Shown here: positions 23,816 through 37,331 of the stretch, piece after piece
Numbering within the stretch: position 1 is the stretch's first letter
How the letters are laid out: each line of letters opens with the position of its first letter
DNA from: Zingiber officinale
Lineage: Eukaryota; Streptophyta; Magnoliopsida; Zingiberales; Zingiberaceae
DNA length: 64,000 nt
Reading direction: 5' to 3'
NCBI RefSeq assembly: GCF_018446385.1
Contig: NC_055990.1
Span: 26,435,891 to 26,499,890 of the forward strand
Translations under genes and position numbers: made by a program
The notes under the pieces: model-generated
The model's database searches: none
What the model was told of the DNA's origin: nothing
The model's input: only the letters and a program-made list of their open reading frames with translations

Positions 23816-25348
23816 TCAATCATCCTCCATGCATAATCACACTATTTGTTTTCATCGAATCTTCCTTTTATGAAACTTCTTGATATCTTGTGTTGCTAAC
23901 TCATTGTTCCCTTCCTCTAGGTGGGCACTAGTATTGCTATTCGACCTTAGGCAGCTTATCGTATGCTTTTCAGTTACACGAGGTTCATCAATAAATCCAT
24001 GAAGACAGCAACATGCTGAGGTTGAACATGGTGATGTGCAAAAATAAAAGATCACTGCAGTTTTCTGCAACTTCAAAATAATGTGCTTCCAGCGGCAGTT
24101 TGCAAGGATGAGTATTGAGAAGAGAACGGCCACCCCTTTTATTTACACGCAAGAACACGACCTTCAAAATGAATCTGCATGTAGTTGAACCGGTCGATAT
24201 GATCTATTTTACAGAATGCTTCTTTTAATTATGGCAGATTCTAAAGCAAATGATTTTCCTTTTTTTTTCCTACTGTTAATCGTGGTACTTTTGCAGTCGG
24301 ACTGACGTTTGAACTTTGAATGGTCTTGTTGACTGAACCGAACCAGTTTAGCTTCTGCGGCTTGGTTTGGTTCAATTTTGAAACTTTTGGTTATTTGTTT
24401 GGAAAAATAATAAAACTGGGGGTTTTGTTGAGAAATTGGCATTTGAAAACTACATGCTCGTCTTCTGGCACGACGAGAATGTGTACAAACAACGTAGCCG
24501 TTGGCTCATATAAAACAATTATTCTTAGGGACCACGTAGTGGTTGGCCGCCTCGGATTATGATGCAACGATAAGGTGATTAACCTGGGTCATGGTGCAAC
24601 ACTAATGCGGTTAAGTAGGTTTTTTTTAAATATTCAGGATTTAAATTTTCATTACGGTATTTTTTTAGGGATAAAAAATCTGAAACGTTAGAAGTTACTC
24701 GTGTTTCTGAATTTGTGATGACCGATTTATAGGGTCGGGCCGGCCTTTTGAATTTGGCTGCGATCGATGTACGAGGTCGGACCGTCTAATTGAACCGAAG
24801 GTACAGACACGGGATTATAAAAAGAAAATTCAAATTATTGTATAATTTGTAAGGCAGTTTTAAATTCGCCCTTCCTTTTAAAAACTCTGAAATGTTTAAA
24901 CTATTAAAATTCCATTTTGTTGATCTTTTAAATTCTAAAAGAGTCAGAAAAAATAAATGAAATATCTTAAATTAAACTTTTTAGCAGTTAATTTATATAA
25001 TATGAAAAAAATAGTTATGACAAATTATTATTTTTAAAAATAAATTTATTCATTACCGTACCTGATGTGAATGGGGGTAAAGAAATGAAGGTGTTAGCTT
25101 ATACCAACCGACACCAAATTATTTACTACTGTACATAAACAGTGTGCGACTGTCCTTCGATGTTAAAGTTAATAAAACTAAAGGGAAAAAAAAATATCCA
25201 GTCTTTTCTTTCATTCATACTTTTCTTCCTCGATAGGAAACACGGCAAAAATCTCCTTCAAATACCTTCCTTCTGGCTCTTAATTCTCCAATTCCATATT
25301 CGTCTTCTTCTTCGTCGTCGTCGTCTTCAGTTCCTGGATCGCAGATCA
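23816..25348 (+). other. Intergenic region, remorin 3' end to carbonic anhydrase
   Basis: Contains the remorin 3' untranslated region, then an AT-rich stretch without recognisable genes. Near 24335-24380 there is an imperfect inverted repeat (GAACCGAACCA ... TGGTTTGGTTC). 25290-25348 is a CT-rich 5' leader directly before the carbonic anhydrase start. Confidence 0.5.
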
Positions 25349-26756
25349 ATGGCGACTCATCGCATCGAGTTCTTCGCCGTTTCTGCCCTACTGCTCTTCT
25401 TGCAATCTCCCCTTGCTTCATCTCAAGAAGTCGGTAAGCAACGCTGCTTTTCCTTTCTGGATCGCCAGTTCCCCCATCTTGTTACAGCTTTTAAAAGAGA
25501 GAACAACGCTTCGCCATTGATGGCTGCGAGTTCGCAGATCACGAGGATGAGTTCAGCTACGAGCGAGGCAGCGAGATCGGGCCGAATCACTGGGGCGAGA
25601 TCCACGAGGAGTGGGCCGCCTGCGGCCATGGCCGGTTGCAGTCGCCCATCGATCTCACCGACAGTCGGGTACGGATCCTCCCCCATCTCGGCCGCCTCCG
25701 CCGCTCCTACCGCCCCGCCGCCGCCGTCCTCAAAAACCGCGGACACGACATCATGGTAAGCGAAACGATCGGCCGAAGGATTCGTCTTCGATTGATTCGC
25801 GAGATCGATGATTCTTTTTCTTGTTTCGCTGGATGATTAGCTCCAATGGGAAGAGGACGCCGGGAATCTGCAGATCGACGGAAAGGACTACGATCTGAAG
25901 CAGCTGCATTGGCACTCGCCGTCCGAGCACACCATCAACGGACGCAGGTGGTCCTTGCTTCTTCTCTCAATCCCTCGATTTTTTTTTTAAATTTGTTTAA
26001 ATCACATCTTTTTGTGAAGATTCTCTCTGGAACTCCATATGGTTCATCAGAGCGCCGACAACAGCACCGCCGTGGTCGGCATTCTCTACACCATCGGCCG
26101 CCATGATCCCTTCCTTTCCAACGTCCTACTCTCCACTCCCAATTGATTTTTCTTACACTAAAATTCAACGAAACCACAATAAAATTGGAGAAAACAATCA
26201 ACGGCTTGCAGATAGAGAGACAGATCCAGATGATTGCAGACAAGCATGAAGCAGAGGAAGCAGTGGGCATGGTGGATCCGAGGCACATCAGGAGGGGAAG
26301 CCGGAAGTATTACAGGTACATGGGATCTTTGACTACTCCCCCTTGCACGGAAGGTGTGGTCTGGAGCATCGTCAAGAAGGTTTGTTGGATCTAATTTCTG
26401 CTTGATTAATTGCTGTTTATTTGAATCCAGTAGATGCAATGATACGATTAATTGCTTGCTCAGGTGAGGACAGTGACAAGGGAGCAAGTGGACCTTCTCA
26501 GACAAGCTGTTCATGATGTAAGTAACACTCGGAATAATTCATTTTGTTAGAGATTTTATCTAAATCATATAATTTCTCATTTTTTTAATTAAAATAAAAG
26601 AAACAAAAGTCTATCAGAATTTTAAAATCGTCAAGATTTTAAAAATTATAGTTATCTGATCTTTTGCAGGATTCCGAGATGAATGCGAGGCCGATTCAGC
26701 AGATCAATGATAGGATGATCGGTTTCTATCGTCCCCTTCCAAATAATTATGCATGA
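25349..26756 (+). CDS. ACA: Alpha-type carbonic anhydrase (secreted)
   Basis: Seven exons: 25349-25433, 25538-25755, 25841-25947, 26020-26122, 26212-26379, 26464-26517, 26670-26756 (273 aa). It catalyses reversible hydration of CO2 to bicarbonate with a zinc ion. An N-terminal signal peptide (hydrophobic [18 protein letters not shown]) predicts secretion to the apoplast or routing through the secretory path. [11 protein letters not shown] and QSPIDL open the domain. The three zinc ligands are the two His of LHWHSPSEH and the first His of ELHMVHQ. The proton-shuttle His is in RGHDIM, and the catalytic Thr is in [12 protein letters not shown]. Cys in WAACGHG and in PPCTE can form the usual disulphide. 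All borders are GT/AG and in phase, and length is normal for the plant family. It looks intact. Which family member (ACA1-8) cannot be told. Confidence 0.95.
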
Positions 26757-27210
26757 GAATGTTCTCCAAATCTTTTGTTTCCGTTGATTTCTCAATTAAT
26801 GGTTTGTTATTAACTGTACTCATTTCTTCATGTTTTTTTCCTTCTTTCTGCCTAACGTTCTATCTGAGTCCTAGGCAAAGGATTAACGATCTCATTCATT
26901 TTAAAATTGTCAAAAACATTATGTTTTTTCAAATAAAAAGCTATACAGACTGCAGTTATCATTAAATAATTGAGCATAACTTACAGGAGCACTTTTTCTT
27001 TTATCCAAACTGGATCTTCAAGTTCACTGAACATTTAAACAAATTTTTTTCGAAAATAACTGAGAATCAAACTTAAAAAAAAAAAATTCTATTATCGAGG
27101 TGATTGAGATGACATATATTTATAAGCATTTGCATTACATAGTTTCTTTTATTATTTAATAAAGTTGTTTTATTCATTAATTTTTTTTTCAAAAAAGTTA
27201 AAATGGCGAA
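26757..27210 (+). other. Carbonic anhydrase 3' region
   Basis: AT-rich 3' untranslated and intergenic sequence ending at the tRNA. No gene or repeat recognised apart from short A and T runs. Confidence 0.5.
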
Positions 27211-27283
27211 CGCCCACCGTGGGGCTCGAACCCACGACCACAAGGTTAAGAGCCTTGCGCTCTACCAACTGAGCTAGACGGGC
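27211..27283 (-). tRNA. trnK-CUU: tRNA-Lys (anticodon CTT)
   Basis: The complement starts GCCCGTCTAGCTCAGTTGG and forms a full cloverleaf. The acceptor stem GCCCGTC pairs with GGTGGGC (one G-U). The D-loop carries AGCTCAGTTGGTAGAG, anticodon stem CAAGG/CCTTG encloses loop CTCTTAA (anticodon CTT), and the T-arm has GGTTCGAGCC. Discriminator base is G and no intron is present. A T run follows on the minus strand about 15-20 bases downstream, near 27190-27196, a plausible Pol III stop. The gene lies between two protein genes. Confidence 0.97.
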
Positions 27284-27329
27284 TTGTTATTTTATTGGTA
27301 CCTTAAAATATTATAATTTTTAAAATACT

Positions 27330-28577
27330 TTTCTTCTTTTTTCTTCCTTCGCTTCGCTTCCCTGCAAACGACTTGATTGACGAAACAAGAAGCCCCTCGC
27401 CCCCTCCCTGGTTTCCTCCTCCCAACCGATCCTGCCGTCGCCTGCGAGGTAACTTCTCGCCCCCCCTTTCTACTTCCCCTGTTTCGTCGCTCCTAATTAC
27501 GGGATACATCTCCTGATTTGCTACGATCCGAACGATCCCCCGCGTTGAAGCGGAAATCCTCCCTTTTACTCTTGCCTGAATGATCTGCTTGGATTCATTC
27601 CCATTAGAATTTTTTCGTATTGTTCCAGACTAAAATATTAACTGAAAGTGATACAAAATGATGTTACCCGCTGCTGCCCGTTCTCGGCGATGCGGTCGAT
27701 TGGTTTCCTGTTACCTGTGAATTCGTTATTTTCAACAATCAATTTATTAAATTAAACTAAGTTATTGGATGAGCGTTGCATGGAGAATGTGTGCATGATT
27801 TTATTGCAGCAGATCTATTTGATGAGAGGATTGCAATGGCTATGAAGATTCTGTAATGCCAGCATGTTCTCAATAAGTGCGTTTTTCATATAGTTTTCTG
27901 CATGCACGCTGATCAGTTTTCTGGTTATCACTTATCAGATCATAGAAACTTAGGTCTTATTTGCACATCGTTACTGACCAAGTATTATGTTGGAAATGTA
28001 AACTATTAATGTTTTAAGTAAAGACGACCTATCTAGATCTTTGTTATGAAAATTTGTTATTGATCAAGGGTCTGTTTCCTGTGAAGAATAGAGACTGCCA
28101 GTGAAAGAAATATGGCAGAAGAAAGCTATGAAGAGGGAGAAAAACATGAACCTAATCTCTTGGGCTGTTTCCTTTGAGGGGATGAAGTGAGGGATCAAAT
28201 AAATTCTACAGTTTCCTATGATAGATGCAAATTAGTAGGGAAATTTTTTGATGAAGACTATCTTCAAAGCATTGACTAGTAATTAAATTAATTCCTAACA
28301 ATTATAATATTAAATGTCTAATATAATCAATGTTACAATTATTGTATTGCCTTTGCTCTGTACAATTAGTTGACTATACTTCCATGTTATTTTTTGTGAC
28401 CTTGCAAATTGGAAGATTACCTAACCTTTGATGTTTTTATGCTAATATATCTCCAGCTCTATTGGTGACTCGAGTTCTGAGTTGCTTATGTTTCTACTTT
28501 AAATTAAGGTTCATTTTATTGCATTTTCTCGGTGCAGATACTTTTCCAAAGGAGTTAACCTATAGTCAGTCTTGAGA
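27330..28577 (+). other. Likely VPS26 5' leader with noncoding exons
   Basis: A CT- and GC-rich block ending GCCTGCGAG before GTAACT (near 27450) looks like a noncoding first exon. 28540-28577, after TCGGTGCAG, is the end of the leader before the ATG. A possible middle leader exon lies near 27812-27880. This is inferred from splice-site words and needs transcript support. Confidence 0.5.
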
Positions 28578-31500
28578 ATGGTATGTTTTTGCTATTTATA
28601 TCTTGGAAATTATGAGACTTGAATGTGCTAACATCATTTAGATGAGAATCTGGTTTGATTGTAATACATAAATGCTAGAGAAAATTTTTCTTATCAATAT
28701 ATGAGTGAAAATAGATGCTATCATCACAAGTATGTTATGCTTAATTATGCAAGAATGAACTCAAGCTGATAACAAGAGGCACATTATCTTGCGTGAGGAT
28801 ATATGCAAGTAAAATTGAGTAACTTGGATCATCAAAAAAGTTACAACCATCTCATAGGTGACCATGAAAGAAGTTAAATTGCCCCCAGGGCGTAGCACAG
28901 ACGGTGGGCGCATGACATCTTTGGCATAATGGCCAAGAGTCGATCCTCAGGAACTGATAACCTGGGTTTTACCCCATCATGTACTTAACACTTGTGTACC
29001 TAAATTTACCTCCCTCCATATCCGTGGAGCTGGCATTAGAGGGCGTTAAGGTAGTTGATCTACCTTTTATGAAAGAAGTTAAATAACCAAACATGGATTT
29101 CTTGTGCTCTTTGGAATGTCTTTCATATTGTAAGACTCATAATTCAAATTTAGTGCTCCTGTTGACCTTTTATATCATAGCTTCATTATTATTAGGGATA
29201 TGCTAAGTACCTATTGCTAATTATTAGAAGTTGTCTTAGTCTACATATCAATTATAATTACTATGTGATTCATGACTAGTTCAAAGATGGGGTCTGCACC
29301 AAAGTATGATTATCTGTTTGCAAGATTCAACTTTTTCTGGAATCTGGAATCTTTTTTATTTGTCTCAATCTTCACTATCAATATCAGTTGTTTGCTTGAT
29401 GATTTCTTATACATTATCATTATATGGTAACCATGGTAGCAGATGGATGTTTTCCAGTGTTATGTTTATGAAAAATCAACTTGTCTGTATTGGTGCATGC
29501 ACATTCAGTCAGTAAGAATTAGTGTATTGACTGGCATATCTCAGCATGGATCCAATTCACTTACCAGGAAAGTATTGCCACTTTCTATGCAAACCCAACC
29601 CAAGTGGTTAACATATAGTTAAACTCAATTATGACTTGTTGGCTGATACAGTGTCATGCCTATTTACTCACAATTTGATGAAACATGATCATCTATATCT
29701 GGCATATCCAATTTTTTATACATCAATTTTGTTTTTCATTCTTACTGAATTCAGTATGGTGGATTAAACTTGAATTCCTGACATTGTTATCTCTGTTTTA
29801 TTTTTCAGAATTATATTATTGGAGCTTTCAAGCCACCATGTCACATAACAATTTCATTTATTGATGGCAAAACCAGAAAGAAGGTGAATGGCATATTCGT
29901 TTTCATATTTATGCTCTCTTATGTCTTCTTTCATTCAAGTGGTATGAATTTGAGACTGATTTGCAATATGTTATGGAAGGGCTTTGGCATGTTTGTTATT
30001 TTAATTTCCTATTTAGTAATGTATTTGCGCAGGCTTCTGTAAAGAAAGAAAGTGGACAGACTGCAATGGTTCCACTTTTTCAAAGCCTAGAAAATATTGT
30101 TGGCGAGGTTTGTTGCGTGGATTTGGAATTTTACTATTTATTTAACATAGTGAATACAATGAAATATCACATGTAACTATTATATGAACAAATCATAGAG
30201 AAATGGCATTGCAGGTGTCTATAGATCCACTTCAAGGGAAAAAACTGGAACATACTGGTGTGAAAATTGAGCTCCTTGGTCAGATTGGTATGCTTCACTT
30301 TATCTAATGATTTTTTGGTTGTTTCATGGCAAACTGAAAATTGTTAGATTTTCAGGACTTGCTTAATTCTGGCATAACTGTTCCCTTCATCTTTTTTTTA
30401 TACAAAATAACAAATCTAAAAAATTATAAATGACAACGTTTTGTACTTCTTATAGTTAGAACTTAGAAGCTTGACCATCTAATCTCCCAATTTAGTTTGA
30501 CTATCCCAAAAAAATATTATTTTTTTCATAAGTCAATTATTGCAATTATCAACAACCTGTTTTTTAAGTTATAATGTATAGTGATTTAACTGTGATAATT
30601 AGAAACATCGAGAGTTCATTGCTTGTTTTAGCTTTCATGTACAAGAGACGGAGAATGAGCTGGTACTTGTTTATCTAATCTAGGGCTTTTTGTGGCCAAA
30701 TGCTATTAATTCTTGAAGTAATGGCTGATGATCCGTCCAATTTCGAATCAATGTGGATTATGTAGCATGGTTGGCTTAATTTTTAGTGTAGCTTATATTG
30801 ATTTATCCTAATTCTCTAGGTAAACAATGGTGCAGGGATTTTACTTCTATTATTTTATTTTTTTCTGCCTAAAGCAGCGCATTCTTCTTTGCAGTTTCAG
30901 ATTGACATTCCTTTGAACATATATAACTTCAAATGATTAATAATCTATACATTAAAAAAAAACCTTTTAATTGTTGTAAAATATTAAGCCTAAGAATTTA
31001 GAAATTTTGACTGTACTTTTCCTATATTTCCTTGATTTCACTGTCCCTTTTGCTTTCTTATTTTTCTTGTATTCTTGCAGAGCTATATTTTGACAGAGGA
31101 AACTTTTATGACTTCACCTCTCTAGGTTTGTGGACATTCCATCTTTCTTGTATCAGTTCTATTTCAAAATACTCAAATGGATTTCACCATTTCAGATCAG
31201 TTATATTGCAAACTCAGCAAGCAGATTCTTGGGCATTAGAATTGTTTCCATGGCTTTGGCTCACGCACATCATAGGCATCTTATTTAAACTAAGCTTTGG
31301 GCCCACAAAGCATAATTGAAGTGTTGGGATTGAGTGTGAATTAGTAGACTTGGTATGTGTCTACAAGAAAAGGACATAATGGACCATACATTTATGGCTT
31401 CTTAGCAAATATGTTGATGTCCTGTGATCACAAGCTGTTCCTGAAATTTGTTATGGTGATATGTTTAGCGTTTGTTTGTGGTTTTAGGTTTTAAAGAGAT

Positions 31501-34500
31501 CCTACTGAGTTATAACTTCGAAGGATAAGAATTTGATTCTGTCAACACAACATTTCATTGGCCTATTAGTTCCTATTAAACTCAGACGTAATTGTTTAAC
31601 TTCTGATGAGGATTAGATTGTATAGGCACATAAAAAAGATTAGTGATATTGTGATATTACATTCATTTAAGTCTTTAATTGACTAGAAAAATAAATAATG
31701 ATATGTAATTAGCAGAGTTTGTCTAACCTATGATATTTACTTGACCGATCTAATATCACACTTGCATGTGATTAATTTGATCAGGATAATTTATGCCTTT
31801 TTGTTAATATAACCATATTCTAAGTGCCATCAATGCATAGGGAGAAAGGCAACGTGCAAAAGAAAAAATAATGGGAAAAAGACCAGTATTTGTGAATATC
31901 ATAGTGAAGATAGATGGAAAGAGTTTGCCATATCTCCAATTTATTAACACAATAAATTCTACGACTCCTAGAAATGATAGAGAAAGTTGATAATTTATCT
32001 GTTTTTGTTCGCACTTTTGTTCTTCCATATACTAATTGAAAGGCCAGTTGAGGCTGAAACTATGGCTGAGTGCTCAAGCCTATTAGTTCTGTCAGGCTTA
32101 GAATTATCTTCAATATCTTGAAGTCAACGAAGATATATATAAACTACACATTTTGTTCTTTCAATAGGAACTAGTAAACATAAATTTTAATGGAAATGTC
32201 TGTCACCAAGGGACAGGAGAGAAAATTATATATATATCCCTTGTGCTTGCCTCTCTCTACATGAACTTTGAGCATCATTCACCACACCTTTGTATTAAAG
32301 TGTAGGTCTTCAATCTTGCAAAGAAACTAAATGATAGGACAAGTACCAATAAGGATGATATTTGGAGGGGGAGAAGAGGCAAACCTGAAGGTCTGATGCA
32401 GGCAGAGATTGCTAGCTTGGTAGAAATGGCATATATTTTTAATAGTCTGGGATGTTTTTCGTTGATGTATATATGTGTAGAATGAGCTTGGCTTTAATTT
32501 GCTTAGAATACTGATATACCTACATATTTCAGGTCATTTGGTCTTCTTTTCTAAATTGTGTACTAGAAGTCTAATAATTTCTTATGTTTGCAGTGCGTGA
32601 GCTTGATGTTCCTGGTGAAATTTATGAAAAAAAAACTTTTCCATTTGAGTTCTCATCTGTTGAGATGCCCTATGAGTCATATAATGGTATCAATGTCCGA
32701 TTAAGGTACATATGCTATTTTGTTTTAGATTCCTTGATTTTTCTTTTTTGGTTCAAGTGCATTTAGCTTTTGTCATTTACTTATGCTATCCTTGTATCAA
32801 AGTATATTAAGTCTTAGCTGACTAATGTCTCATCAAACTGAACAAACATGTACTGAGTGTTGGAACCAGTTGGTGATTTTGTTTGTAAAACCCATTGTAG
32901 GATTCCCTAGATAATTAGGAAAATCATTATACAGTACAGACAAGACTTTGACATTCATAATTTTAGTAGACACCTTTTGTTGTTAACAAGAAACAACCTT
33001 AAAATTTTTTATCTCTATTGTGATTGACATTGTCTTCTGTTCATTCTGTATTATCACGTTTTTGTCCTAGAATATGAGACCTGTAGAAAGGCTTATGTTT
33101 AACACAACCTGTATTCATATTTTGATAATATTCCTATTGGCTTAGACAGTTAGGTTTTTGTCATTTTTCATCTGTTACTTTTTCTCAAGTGAAATTTTGA
33201 CTCTAGCCACTTACAACTGGATTTTGAAAATAATAAAAGGAGAGACAAACAGCCAAAGATGTCCATGATTGAAGCTTGATAAATCCCTGGGCACATGTAC
33301 TTCAAGGAATTTATTTTGCTTGTTTGAATTCTGCGTGCCCTTTTATCTTTATCTTATTCCACATGAGAGAAGATTCAATGAAAATTTTCATTGTAGAACC
33401 TGTGCACTTTTTGAGTTATTGGTCTGAACTGCATGATGAACTTATCCTTTTACACGTTGGTCTCTATTGTGGTGAGAAGTATATAAAATAAACGATTTAT
33501 TAATCGATGATTAAAATTGATTTGCATTTGTCTCACAGGTATGTTTTGAAAGTGACAATCAGTCGTCATTATGTCAGCAACATTGTGGAGCACCAAGATT
33601 TCTGGGTAAAGGCTTTTGATCACAATTTTAGCATCTGGTTGTTTGTAGACACACCTTGTTTAATTGGAACTTCATGCAATTCCTTGTTAAAATTGAGAGG
33701 CATATTGAAAGCGAACTGATATTTAAACCATGAGATGCATGATGTGGACTGATTAACATCAAGTACATTTCAGCATATGTTATGTAACTGCTTGTTTTAC
33801 CATGCTGTCTGGTGTCCCAAAAAATTATGATCAAGATGACAAGTAGAATTTTATTTTAGAATTTTTTAGCAAGATGCTGTGCCCTCATTCCAAAGTACCT
33901 GCATTATAGAGCTATGATTATTGTCATCGTGTCTAGGTTTGCTTCTTATGTTATGATTAAATTTTCTTCAAAATTCTGCTGCATTAAGTCTTCCATCTAA
34001 ATAACTTTCTAGATACTGTAAACTCCTCTTGTACTATACAGAGAGCTATGCTTGTCGTCATGGTTTCTAAGTTTGCTTCTTATTTAATGGTTATGTTTTC
34101 TTCAAAATTCTACTGCATCAAGTTTTCCATCTAAATAACTTTCTAGATACTGTAAATTTCCCTTCCAAGCTCACAGGCGTGAGTATTGGCAGCATCAATC
34201 ATAAATTTTCTCATGTCTTATTACAGCTTTTGTTATTATTCAGGCTTATTTTTCTTTGAATCAATAAAATTGTCCAATTTTTGTGCACCTACAATTCTCA
34301 TTTCTGTTATGACGATGGTTTTTTACATCAGTTTGTTTCATGCAAGTTAGTGCTATCGATATCAAGATATTGTTAAGATATGCCTACTTTTTCTTGCAAG
34401 TACTCTTTGGTAAACTTAATACTCCTCATGTTTTATTCTGACTCATTCACTTCAATTTGTCTTTTGTTTCAGGTTCGCAATTATACCCCAGCCCCAACAA

Positions 34501-36840
34501 TTAACAATAGTATCAAGGTCTGTTTCCCTTATGGATGGTTAAATAACCTTCGCTGTTATATACAGCTCGTGAGCATATCCTGTGTTTTTTTTTCTCAAGC
34601 TATGACAATATATACATATCTAATACTTTAAAACAATATTTTTCACATATTAACATGACATGAGACAGGTTGCAACTATTTAAGTTATGTGTAAATGCAT
34701 GCATACAATACTCTGCCTTTTTATGTTCCTTTACTGACAAGCAATAATGCTCCAAAGAATCTATCTGGTAGAAGAATTGATAAAACATTTTACATTCAGG
34801 TCTGAAGATGGTTCCTTAATGCTTGTTAGTCATCATAACCTTAACCCATAAAAGGAGATCAGAACCACAAGCTCCAAGATTTTACATTCTATAATGCCTA
34901 ATTGTCATGGATCCTTGAAATGGATGAATCATTGCATTGGTAACACATTCTGAAGAAACACAAAAATCCTCAATTTTAGTATGTTTACTCAAATATCAGT
35001 GCCAGGTCCACGCACCAATTTTATCAGGGCAACTTCACATGATTTATGATGCAAGTTTAGTCATCATTGCTGTCTTTAATCTTCACCTCATTGTTTTTAT
35101 AACACATAAGGTGTCTTTCTAGTAACTGGGCAGTGTAGTAGTTTGTGAGCATGCCTTAATTTTTAAGTTGTGATGTATTATTGCAGATGGAAGTTGGAAT
35201 TGAAGACTGTTTACACATAGAGTTCGAATACAACAAAAGCAAGTAAGTCCATATATATCAAATAACATTTTGCATCACTTGTTCTTGTAATATCTCATTT
35301 TCCTATGCCAACTTTGCTGCAGGTATCATCTCAAGGATGTTATAGTTGGGAAAATCTACTTTCTTCTTGTGAGAATAAAATTAAAAAACATGGAATTGGA
35401 GATTAGACGTAGAGAATCAACTGGTTCAGGGCCCAACACTTATGTTGAGACAGAAACACTTGCAAAATTTGAATTAATGGATGGTGCTCCAGTTAGAGGT
35501 ATATATGACTGTCAAAACATTTGTGCTATACTGTTTTTTTACTTTCTGAAACTTTTCGTTTATGATTAGGTTTGTCATCATCTCAGAAATTTCTAAACTT
35601 AAAGATAAATTGTGTTTGTATTTCTTGAATCTTTCAAATGTTGAGGGGGGGATTTAGCAATTAGAGTACATTATAATCAAAATCTGTTATCCTGGTTCAA
35701 CGCATGCCACTTCTAGTGAAGTCTTGTGTTCATAGATCGTTCCCTTTTCTTACAACCAGAACCAGTTCTTTGATTCATATTTTCACATCTTGTTCTATTT
35801 TTCCACCTAGTAAATTAATGAAAAACATCAAATGGAAGTTTTGTAACATATACAAGAAAGCTCTAATTAAAGATTCACAATGTAAATCCAACACACCTGA
35901 TAGCCAACTTAAGTTGAAAGATTATATATGGTACTAGAATTTGCCTACTTACAAAGTTTTCTTGACATCCTTGGGTAGTGACACGTGGACTTGCAGCGGA
36001 ATACAAAAGGGTTTATAGGCTTAATTGAGTAAATTTTTTTTAATTGTAGTTAAAACATTTGAGATAGTTATTCTGCCTAATAAATTAATGAATCAATTCT
36101 CACATTTGAAACAAGAGGATTGTATTGTGATAGTTTTAGCACAGACTTCCTATCTGATCTCACCTATCCAATCACGTCTAAACAAGTCTCTTCCCAGTTC
36201 TGAGTTTTGTAGCATTGTTTTGGTATTGACTTGATCTACGGTCGAACTCTTTAGCTGACCTTAATTTCATTTCGAATTGTATTTTGCCACACTAGTTTCG
36301 ATCAGCCATGGCTCATTACTGGTTATGGATCCAGTCTGTTACCTAATTTCTTCTCTAAGCGCAGTCAGTCTGTTACCTATTTCTTCTCTAAGTGTTCCTA
36401 ATTTTGTTCTTTTGTGGAATGTTTTTTTTTCTTCTGATGTTATTCAACCAATGTGGCAGATATATCGGTCTAATTGTAAACCTAGGGTTTATCAGGATTT
36501 GATAACCAAAGATTAATGTTTTGTAGTTACCTTCTCGGTCAATCGATCAATTGTACATTCTGAAAAGTTATTTCAAGTTTTGTAGTAAAAGATGTTACTT
36601 TCTAGATTCATTACTGATGTCTGCTTAATTCATCCTTTTGTTAACTTTGGTTCTTTCCCAGGAGAATCAATCCCTATAAGATTGTTTCTGAGTCCCTATG
36701 AGCTGACACCTACCTATCGGAATATCAACAACAAATTCAGTGTTAAATACTTTTTGAATCTCGTTCTCGTGGACGAGGAAGATCGGCGGTATTTCAAGCA
36801 GCAAGAGATCACCATATACCGTCTCCAGGAAACTCCTTGA
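28578..36840 (+). CDS. VPS26: VPS26, retromer core subunit
   Basis: Eleven coding exons: 28578-28580 (just the ATG), 29809-29883, 30033-30107, 30215-30287, 31081-31125, 32594-32705, 33539-33605, 34473-34517, 35187-35242, 35323-35498, 36662-36840. They give 301 aa, the normal plant VPS26 length. VPS26 is the arrestin-fold subunit of the retromer, which with VPS35 and VPS29 retrieves vacuolar sorting receptors and other cargo from endosomes. Recognisable stretches are NYIIGAFKPPCHITISF, ELYFDRGNFYDFTSL, RELDVPGEIYEKKTFPFEF, VLKVTISRHYVSNIVE, DCLHIEFEYNKSKYHLKDVI and ESIPIRLFLSPYELTPTYRN near the C-terminus. All exon phases and GT/AG sites agree. It seems intact, and the splitting of the start codon onto its own exon is notable. 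Confidence 0.97.
28880..29068 (+). mobile_element. Au-like SINE in VPS26 intron 1
   Basis: 189-bp tRNA-derived retroposon flanked by a perfect 16-bp duplication ATGAAAGAAGTTAAAT (28864-28879 and 29069-29084). The start GGGCGTAGCACAGACGG matches the Pol III A-box region of plant Au SINEs, and AGAGTCGATCCTCAGG matches the B box. It ends with a short T-rich tail. The perfect duplication indicates a fairly recent insertion. Confidence 0.9.
33908..34157 (+). repeat. 134-bp tandem duplication in VPS26 intron 7
   Basis: Two diverged copies with 134-bp spacing, starting AGAGCTATG at 33908 and 34042. Each contains CCATCTAAATAACTTTCTAG. Roughly 90% alike by eye. Confidence 0.9.
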
Positions 36841-37326
36841 GGTTTATCATCGTGAGACAAGCATCTAGATGAAATTTCCTCAAGGACATAACAGCTTTCT
36901 CTTGAACAAAAAACAAAACACAAGTTTGTAAGAGGGCGGTTGAACTGCCTTGCTTGTTTGTGAATTCTAAGATTTCTTTCTCACTTTCGTCGCTGTATTC
37001 TTTAGTCTAATCCTATGGTTTCATATCCTATTTGTGCCAAGGCTTGTAGAAAACCTAGGAAATATTGGTTTCATTGAATGCTTGCGAATTGTCTAGGATA
37101 ATAAAATGACTGGGGAACTGTTGCTTTTTCTTTACCTAATTGCTGTAATTTATTGATCACTTTTATATCGAAATATATTGTTGAGTGATAACTGATAAAG
37201 AGAAGGAAACGAGACTTTGATTTTAGAGTGGTTTGATGCAAGAATAATTAAAATCCTAGAAAATCATTAGTAAACTTGCCATCCACTATGTTGAAAAACT
37301 ATCTTGCGATCAAAAGGGTGGAAGGA
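36841..37326 (+). other. VPS26 3' region
   Basis: 3' untranslated region and downstream DNA, including AATAAAA near 37101 as a candidate polyadenylation signal. No other gene is seen before the LTR element starts. Confidence 0.5.
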
Positions 37327-37331
37327 TTCAT

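Noticed and set aside
25093-25140. Candidate TATA box for the carbonic anhydrase
   Set aside because: Several AT-rich words occur, but none is at a convincing distance from a defined start, so none is annotated.
25215-25746. Minus-strand frames over the start of the carbonic anhydrase gene
   Set aside because: Shadows of exons 1-2 of the plus-strand gene, whose splice phases and catalytic motifs are clear.
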